Shown piece by piece: positions 57,530 to 64,000 of a DNA stretch of 64,000 bases (its first letter is position 1; the number at the start of each line of letters is the position of its first letter). Made by a program: the position numbers and the translations under genes. The stretch comes from Bilabrum cf. latius. Lineage: Eukaryota > Bigyra: Bicosoecida > Bigyra > Bicosoecida. Location of the stretch: contig OZ237772.1 in the NCBI GenBank assembly GCA_965178125.1, positions 186,001-250,000 on the forward strand, written 5' to 3'. Below the pieces are notes generated by a model. That model was not told the DNA's origin, ran no database searches, and saw nothing but the letters and a program-made list of their open reading frames with translations.

Positions 57530-60076
57530 ATGCCCATCATTAGTGTGGCACGAGACGAGCTGATGCGAAGGCTCCAGGCCGATATGAGCTAGGATGAATT
57601 CGAGCACTTGTGCTTCTCGTTCGGGATCGAGCTGGATGACGTCCTCACGGAGGAGGAAGAAGCGAAGCGCGCTGCAGCTGACATGACGGAAGCAGAAGGG
57701 ACTGGTGAAGAGGAGTCTAAGGCTGCAGAAGCAGCGGACCCTGCGGCATCGGGCGAGGCGGCCGCCGCAACCTCTGCCGGATCTGACAAGCTAGTTTACC
57801 GCATTGAGGTTCCCGCCAACCGATACGACATTCTTAGCCTGGAAGGTCTTGTTCGTGCACTGAACATTTTCCGCGGCGTCGAGTCCATGCCGGTGAGGAT
57901 GCGAAGGCTCATGCTGCAGGTGCATCGTCCCACTCCCTACAGGGTGCCCTACTGCGCTCAATCAGCGGCATTTGCATGACGATCCAGCTCCGTTACACAT
58001 CTCTTTCAAATTTCATCAGATTTTAAGGCGCCGCAGAAGTACAAGCTCGCCGACCTGGGCGACCGCCCGATGCTGTCGATCAAGGTAGGCAGGGAGACAG
58101 CCGCCATCCGGCCGTTCGTAGTCTGCGCTGTCCTCCGGAACGTAAAGCTGGACGCTATTAGCCTCAAGAGCTTCATCACGCTGCAGGACAAGCTCCACTT
58201 CAACATATGCAGAAGACGGACGCTGGTCGCAATCGGGACCCACGACCTGGACACGATCCAAGGCCCCTTCCGGTACGATGCCAAGGAACCAAAGGACATC
58301 GAATTCGTGCCCCTTTCCCATTCCGAGTCGTACACCGCGGACAAGCTGCTGGAGCACTTCGAGACGGACCCCGAGGTCAAGCACATCAAGCCCTACGTCC
58401 CCATCATCAAGGATGCCCCCAGATACCCCGTGATCACCGACTCCACCGGCCGCGTCCTGTCTTTGCCCCCCATCATCAACGGAGACCACAGCAAGAACAC
58501 CATCGATACGCGCAACATCTTTATCGAGTGCACGGCCACGGATCTCGCCAAGGCCAACACCGTGCTCAACACGATCGTGTGCACGTACAGCCAGTACTGC
58601 ACGGAGCCCTTCGTCGTGGAGCCAGTCAGGGTCGAGTACGAGGACGAGTCTTTCCACGCTCCCTACGTAACACCCGATCTGAGCTATCGCCCGATGCGCG
58701 TGTCCATCGATGATGCGTGCAGCATGGCAGGGGCGGAGTTCACTCGAGAACAAGCCGCGGAATTTGCGACCAAGATGGGCCTGGACGCGAAGGTGCTGCC
58801 CACAGACGAAGACGCGGCAGCGAGCGTGACGCCTGAGGAGGAGGAGGGGGCCGCGGGAATCAAGAGTACCCGCGGCTGGATCCTGTGCTCCGTGCCCCCG
58901 ACCCGCAGTGACGTCATTCATGCGTGTGACGTACACGAGGATCTGGCGATCGCGTACGGCTACAACAAGATCGTCCCAAGGATTCCCGCGACTGCCACCG
59001 TGGGCGCGGGCCAGCCCGTTAACCTCCTGTCCGACCTGCTGCGGCACGAGATCGCCTATGCGGGCTACGAAGAAGTTCTCACGATGGCCCTGTGCTCTAG
59101 AGCCGACAACTACACCAGGGTGGGCCACGAAGATGACGGCAAGGCGGTGGGGATCGCCAACCCAAAGACCAAGGACTTTCAGATCGTCAGGACGAGGCTG
59201 CTCCCAGGGCTGCTCATGACCCTCCGGGAGAACAAATCCGCCAGGGGACTCGGAATCACAAGCGGGGTCAGGCTCTTCGAGATCTCCGACGTGTGCGAGA
59301 CGAGTGAATCGGCAGACGCCGACACGGGTGCCATCAACCGAAGGGAGCTCGCCGCCCTGTACGCCGGCCCTACCGCCGGCTTCGAGGTGGTGAGGGGTCT
59401 GTTGGACACGGTCATGACGGCTCTAGAGGTGCAGTACACCCCTGGGGCAAAGAGCGCGGAAGCGGCTGCAGCTGTGGCGGCTGAGGCTGGGGCTGGTACC
59501 AGCCCCGCACCCGCCGCAGAGTATTTGCTCAAAGAGTACGCCGCTGCTTGCGCCAAGGCGGCCGAGGCATGGGCAAGGAAGCAGGCGGGCGATGATGAGG
59601 ACGAGGAGGACGATGCGGGCGAGGACGAGGACGAGGCGACAGGCGATGAGGGGGAGGCGAGAGCACTCCGTGAGGCTGGTTTGCTGGCTGCCGATCCTTC
59701 GCGCCTGGCTGGTCGCGGCGGACTGAGGTACTACATTGTGGAGGGGCGGGATCCGACGTATTTCCCCGGGCGGTGCGGCCTCATCGTGGTGGAGAGGTGT
59801 GACGAGGGCAGCGTGGCGTAGGGTGCGCCCGTGGTGCTGGAGCGCAGGGTGCTTGGCAGGTTCGGGATCGTTCACCCCAAGGTATTCCACAACTTTGACC
59901 TGAACGAGTACCCTGGGTCCGGGCTGGAGCTGGACATCGACCAGTTCGTGCGCTGGCACGGGCTAGAGGCCGCAGAGGCGTCGGAAGGGGCCGGGTCCGG
60001 TGGCAGCGCCTCGGGCAGTGGGGAGGGGGCAGCAGAGAAGAGGGCAGACCCCTCGAGTGGCGCTGGTGGGGACTGA
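57530..60076 (+). CDS. FARSB: Cytosolic phenylalanyl-tRNA synthetase beta subunit (TAG read as Gln)
   Basis: Beta chain of the alpha2-beta2 enzyme that charges tRNA-Phe. Exon 1 is 57530-57892 and exon 2 is 58028-60076 (TGA), phase 0, 803 residues. It follows the eukaryotic/archaeal family from MPIISVARDELMRRL and EFEHLCFSFGIELDDV through VPANRYDILSLEGLVRALNI, AAIRPFVVCAVLRNVKLDAI, NICRRRTLVAIGTHDLDTIQ, LPPIINGDHSKNTIDTRNIF, VPPTRSDVIHACDVHEDLAI, RHEIAYAGYEEVLTMALCS and TYFPGRCGLIVVERC to LGRFGIVHPKVFHNFDLNEY. TAG 57590 lies before DEFEHL, where relatives vary (Asp, Ser). TAG 59819 lies inside the C-terminal conserved block, between EGSVA and GAPVVLERRVLG. An acidic low-complexity insertion at about residues 635-670 lengthens the protein compared with about 590 residues in animals. 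Essential gene, so decay is implausible. Confidence 0.96.
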
Positions 60077-60332
60077 GTGCAGTCGAATTGAGGACCGGGA
60101 CGGTTTCACTTTGATTGATCTCAGATTGTAATAATTGCGATCCTCGATATCCTGCTCATACCACAAACCTCCGCATCCGAAATGGATCCTGATTCCGGAT
60201 GGTTTGATCAAGATCGTTGGCAAAACAATCCCAGTAACACTCTGAGCACGAGGACAGAGAACATCGAAGAACGATGCACCATGCACGGATGCGCCAAGCA
60301 CCATTCAAGGCCGTCCCCATAGGCAAGTGGAC
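60077..60332. other. Intergenic between convergent PheRS and glycosidase genes
   Basis: 256 bp; two 3' ends and no other feature seen. Confidence 0.6.
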
Positions 60333-62791
60333 TTAGTAAGCGTGCTACGCTGCGGGCCCCCGCCCGACCCAGTCGAGAGGCACGGCAGACACGTAGTCCA
60401 CGCTGACGGCACCACCGTTGGCAGCCACACCGAACGCGCCAGACCGCGGGGCGTCGGAAATGTCCACCTCGATGCGCGGCGCCAGCGGCACGATCTTGGT
60501 TCCGTAGCCGGGCACGATGTCGGGGAACTGCGGGTTTGCGAAAACGCGCACCTTGGTGCCGTCCAGCTCTGCGCGCACGAGGTTCCAGCCGTCCGAGATG
60601 ACGCCTGCGCTGGTCTTGTTGCCCATGTCGAACGACCCAACCGTCTTGCGGTTGCCGTCGGCAGTTGCGACCTGGAGATTGACCACCTGTGTCGCGCTGT
60701 TGAGGGTCACCACCAGCCCGGACTCGAATTTAGTTCCCTGCCGGATGCCGCTGCCCACACCGATGCCCTGCTTGTCGGCGGTGCGGTCGGCCACGATAGG
60801 AAGATGCAGGTGCGTTCCAGCCGCCGTGGCAGTATTGGTGTGTACCTCAGCCGAGGAACAAGCCGTGGCCTGCGCAACATCGGACGATGACGTGCTCGCA
60901 CGCACCCACAGTTCCGCAGTCGTGCTTCCGTTGACCCACAAAGACGCCTCTACCACACCGTCGCCGACCTCGATGGGGCTAGCGGCGGCTTTGGCCACCT
61001 TGTCGGCCTCGTAAATCGGAGCACCGGGGCCCTCCTCCACGGGGTTCCAGCGCCGCAGTGCGCTGCACCTTGGCTCGGGGGCCAGATCGGGGAGCGCCGC
61101 CCACGCCTCGCCTTCGGGCAGATAGAGCCAGATGTCGTCAGTAAGCCATGAATCGCCCGTCGGTTCCGGCAAGAAGGCGTCCACAAAGATGGGGCTAGCG
61201 CCTGGTGCGTCATCGACGAATCCAGGCGAACCTTCGCCCACGTTGTTCCGCACCCATGCCCGGATGGCACATGCCTCTGTGTATGAGACGGGCTCCCCGT
61301 TGGGCCAGATGGTCCCGTCCCATGGAATGGCCGGCTCCGGGTCCCCTGGTTTGGCCCTCCACTGCCAGCGGGTGTTCGAGTTGCCGACCATGACCTCCCA
61401 GTTCAGCATGACCCCAGGTACCTGTAGCTCGGGGTTGGCCTTGGCCTGGGCGGCCTGGCCGAACATGAAGTGCATCACGGTGATGACGGAGCCGTAGTCC
61501 TTCTGGCCCTGGTACCACCGCGACCCTGCCTCTGTGACGAGTGCGCCCTTGGCCGGTGCCGCGTGGATCGAGGTGTTCCACGCGGGGAAATCCGTTGAAT
61601 ACTGGTGGTAGTTAACCACGTCTGTGGCGCTGTTGTCGCTCCAGCACGAGGCGACCTGCAATGCAATGCAATGGGTGGATAAGGATACGAGAGGTGAGCT
61701 TGCCATTGAGTGAGGAGACCATTGCCGAGAGGTGCCATGATGCCACACCGCCGACAAATAAATCGAACCATGCAAAGAATGTGGACACACCAGACCTAGA
61801 CTACAGCGAAAGGCAGTGCAGCGCAATGCTGTGCACTCACCATTGCTTTGGGGTACATTTCATCGACCCACTGCCGGGACAGGGCTCGCAGCTGGCACGA
61901 CGAGAACTCGCTGCCCTTGGGGTTCGGCTGGTTGCTGTGCGGCTCGTTGTAGATGCCGATCCACTGAACTCGGGTGTCGTTCCCGTAGCGCCCTGCAACG
62001 CCCTGCACGTACGGCTTGAAAGCCTCGTACGGGCCCTGTCGCTGGGGCATCTACGGACTCGTGAACCAGCAGCCTGCGGTGTGACGAGTGAATGGCAGGG
62101 GTGGTATGTTGTGACGAGTGCGTGGACGCTTCCCATCCCATCAGACTGCAAGAAACGCCAGTCTGGTGGGATGCAGCGATGCAGCGCGTCGCTTTTCAGG
62201 AAGCGCGCGCTGGCTATGACCCCAGAGCAGATGATGATAGTCTACACGCGCACATGCATCCAACGTTTTTTTTATAAATTCCCTCTCACCGTTGTGGTAG
62301 CCGTTTTCAGGCTTGCATGGGTGTGTCAGATTGCCGGTTGCCTCGCCCAGCTCCGTGTGCCGGTGGCAGTCATCGTAGAGAACAAGACCCACCTTAATGC
62401 CGTACTGGCTCGCGATCTCGATGGTCTTGTCGGTGGCCGCAAACAGGGTCTTCCCTTCGTCTTTGCGGAAGATGTGCGAGTGCAGAAAGAGCCGGATGGT
62501 GTTGTAGCCCAGGACCTTTGAGGCGGCCGACAGGTCGGAATGTACCTGGTCCCAGAACTGGTCAGGATACGCAAGCCAGGCGTTACCTCCCGCTAAGGAA
62601 GGAGTGTATTCGGCTCCAAACCACTGATGGGTGTCGTAAGGAGCTCCTGTTGGGGGGCGAGGAGTGTCGGCGCAGTTGGATCCTCCAACCGTTGCGGTCT
62701 CGTACGGGAACCTCCCGTCGGTGGCAGCCGTGTAATGCGCGGCGAATCCAATCAGTCCAATGCATGCGATTGCGTGCTTCACAGACTTCAT
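60333..62791 (-). CDS. Secreted clan GH-A glycoside hydrolase (GH5-like) with C-terminal LamG/DUF1080-like domain, three exons
   Basis: Exons are 62791-62290, 62073-61841 and 61655-60333 (TAA), 685 residues; codon phases fit (1, then 0). An N-terminal hydrophobic segment (HAIACIGLIGFAAHYTAA) is a signal peptide. The TIM-barrel signals are GYNTIRLFLHSH, GIKVGLVLYDDCH, WIGIYNEPHSNQP (acid/base Glu in NEP) and GALVTEAGSRWYQG (nucleophile Glu). The C-terminal 200 residues (VEASLWVNGSTTAELWVRAS, FESGLVVTLNSATQVVNLQV, GAFGVAANGGAVSVDYVSAV) look like a concanavalin-like DUF1080-type sandwich. TAG 62053 gives CWFTSP-TAG-MPQRQGPYEAF; a Gln at this spot is usual in related glycosidases as I recall them. 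TAG 60347 lies near the end, and translation would continue HAY to TAA. Substrate unknown, probably a beta-linked polysaccharide. Confidence 0.85.
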
Positions 62792-63281
62792 GATATATTC
62801 GAAAGAGACTGCTGCAGTCGACACTGCGAAGAAAGCAACGTTGAACGGGGGCGTGTTAGAGCCGAACTTTGCCAGCCAAATATACTAAAAGTAGTATGCG
62901 AGACTCGCTGCAACACATGTCAAGCTACAAGTAGAGGAGCTTTACAGGCCACCAAATATTGCAGCAACCAAACCGATATGGCGCTGCATGCTCTATCGCA
63001 CCAGTCGTACGCAGGTACTAGGTGGTAAGAGAATGCTCGTTGCCCAACAATGAATGCCTCACAGTCTAATTATGCGAACCAGGTGCTATGTGCGACCCTC
63101 GCTGGTTGTGCTGAGCAAGAAATGCATTTTGCGCCCAGTTGCACTAGGCCTACGGCTTCCGGCTTCGCTGCCATCGACGCGCCGACACATTTAACGAACT
63201 TTCTGGCGGCCATTGGCATTGCAAGGCAATCCTGCTTAATTATCACAGTCTTTCTCGTGGTCTAGCGGGCATCGATTGGCA
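62792..63281. other. Divergent intergenic region, glycosidase / SLC4-like
   Basis: 490 bp between two start codons; presumably holds both promoters. AT-richer around 62870-62960. No repeat or gene seen. Confidence 0.5.
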
Positions 63282-64000
63282 ATGCGATCGAAGAAGAGCG
63301 CCCGAGAGCTCGAGTCAGATGGATCCGCACTTCAAGGCTCCATCAACCAGGGTGCAGGATGCCCTCCCTGCTCCCCAGCCAGAATCATTGTTGATATCGA
63401 TGAACCATAGGGTCTGTCGAAGATGGGGTTCGGGGAGGCCATCGCGGACGACTACTAGAGACGGTGTGTTCACTTCGTGTCCGACTACTGGGGTTCGGAC
63501 GTGTGGACAGGGCTGACGGCATCGAGTACCATCACTATATTTCTAGCAACATTTGCGTCTACTGTTGCGCTGAGCGAGCTCGCGCGGTAGACTTGCGGGC
63601 AGTACATTGGGGCCACTGAGTACCTGCTGCTCAACAGCGTGGCTGGTATTATCCATTCAATTTTTGGGTGCCAGCCGTTCCTAGTGCTTCGTCCCACCGG
63701 ACCGATCACTTCGTTTATTCAGGAGATCTACAAGCTCTCCCTGCAGCTGGGCGTTTCGTTCCTGCCGTTCATGAGCTGGATCGGGCTCTTTGTGGGAATC
63801 TACATGTTGCTCGTTGCCGTGTTTGGGGGCTCCCACTACATCACATACTTGACGCGATTCGGTCACGACATGTTTGCTTTTTTTGTGTGCACGATATACA
63901 TCGTGGACGGCGTGCAGAACACGGCGAACCGCTTCGCCGTCGACCCGTTCGCAGAGGCTCTGTTCGAGCTGCTCATCTTTTTGCTCGTCGTGGCACTTGC
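63282..64000 (+). CDS. SLC4/Bor1-like anion transporter (bicarbonate/borate family), N-terminal part, runs off the right edge
   Basis: Multi-pass membrane exchanger of bicarbonate, borate or related anions. From ATG 63282 (MRSKKSARELESDG) the frame passes TAG at 63408, 63456 and 63588 and is open to the edge. Family features include GEAIADDY-TAG-RRCVHFVSDYW (the D-x-x-RR-x-x-x-Y-x-SD lead-in), then TASSTITIFLATFASTVALS (TM1), and EYLLLNSVAGIIHSIFGCQP with FLVLRPTGPITSFIQEIY, the GxxxxxxGxQPLxxxGxTGP core of the family. FLPFMSWIGLFVGIYMLLVA and ITYLTRFGHDMFAFFVCTIY follow. The Lys/Arg often found before RR is TAG here. Whether it carries bicarbonate or borate cannot be told from this part. Confidence 0.88.

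Noticed and set aside
30823-63590. UAG as leucine, or programmed readthrough of single stops
   Set aside because: Swap partners are CAG, not TTG or CTG. The number and spread of TAG per gene (up to 17) is far beyond stop-readthrough systems.

Overview
This is a nuclear contig from a microbial eukaryote: GT-AG introns, calnexin, an ER-type GH47 mannosidase, FG-GAP and ankyrin proteins, minisatellites and a tyrosine-recombinase retrotransposon. I cannot name the lineage. The dominant observation is that UAG is read as a sense codon, very probably glutamine. I count about 74 in-frame TAG codons in 14 host gene models and 17 more in the retrotransposon. All traced terminators are TGA (11) or TAA (5), and none is TAG. 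The amino acid is fixed by TAG-versus-CAG swaps between paralogues (two ankyrin genes, two FkbM genes) and between internal repeats of an FG-GAP protein. Standard-code gene finding breaks almost every gene here, so the CDS below are given with TAG read through (Q).

Layout. 1-1223 (-): a partial choline-transporter-like (SLC44) gene. 1.2-4.2 kb: AT-richer DNA without convincing genes. 4.3-5.9 kb: a 55-bp minisatellite. 6.3-20.0 kb: an 88-bp satellite array split by an apparently complete 7.6-kb PAT/Ngaro-like YR retrotransposon (9637-17253; split direct repeats A1...B1-A2-B2; Gag-like ORF, RT-RNase H, tyrosine recombinase). 21.1-24.1 kb (+): a LamG-like plus GH47 mannosidase. 24.8-38.7 kb: a glycan-type cluster bounded by an inverted duplication of an FkbM-methyltransferase gene, enclosing a class I methyltransferase gene (-), a GT92-like gene (-) and a GT61-like gene (+). 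39.5-41.4 kb (+): a coiled-coil protein with a Gly/Ala/Val repeat. 41.8-50.5 kb (+): two tandem seven-exon ankyrin paralogues. 51.9-54.9 kb (+): an FG-GAP adhesin-like type I membrane protein. 55.4-57.4 kb (-): calnexin. 57.5-60.1 kb (+): cytosolic phenylalanyl-tRNA synthetase beta. 60.3-62.8 kb (-): a secreted clan GH-A glycosidase. 63.3 kb to the edge (+): an SLC4/Bor1-like anion transporter.

Together the host genes lean towards the secretory pathway: calnexin and GH47 mannosidase for N-glycoprotein folding control, several membrane-anchored or secreted glycan enzymes, and a surface adhesin. The retrotransposon uses the same altered code as its host. Two genes (the RT ORF and the Gly/Ala/Val gene) need a one-base correction at a homopolymer (T8, G7), which looks like assembly error or decay rather than a coding feature.
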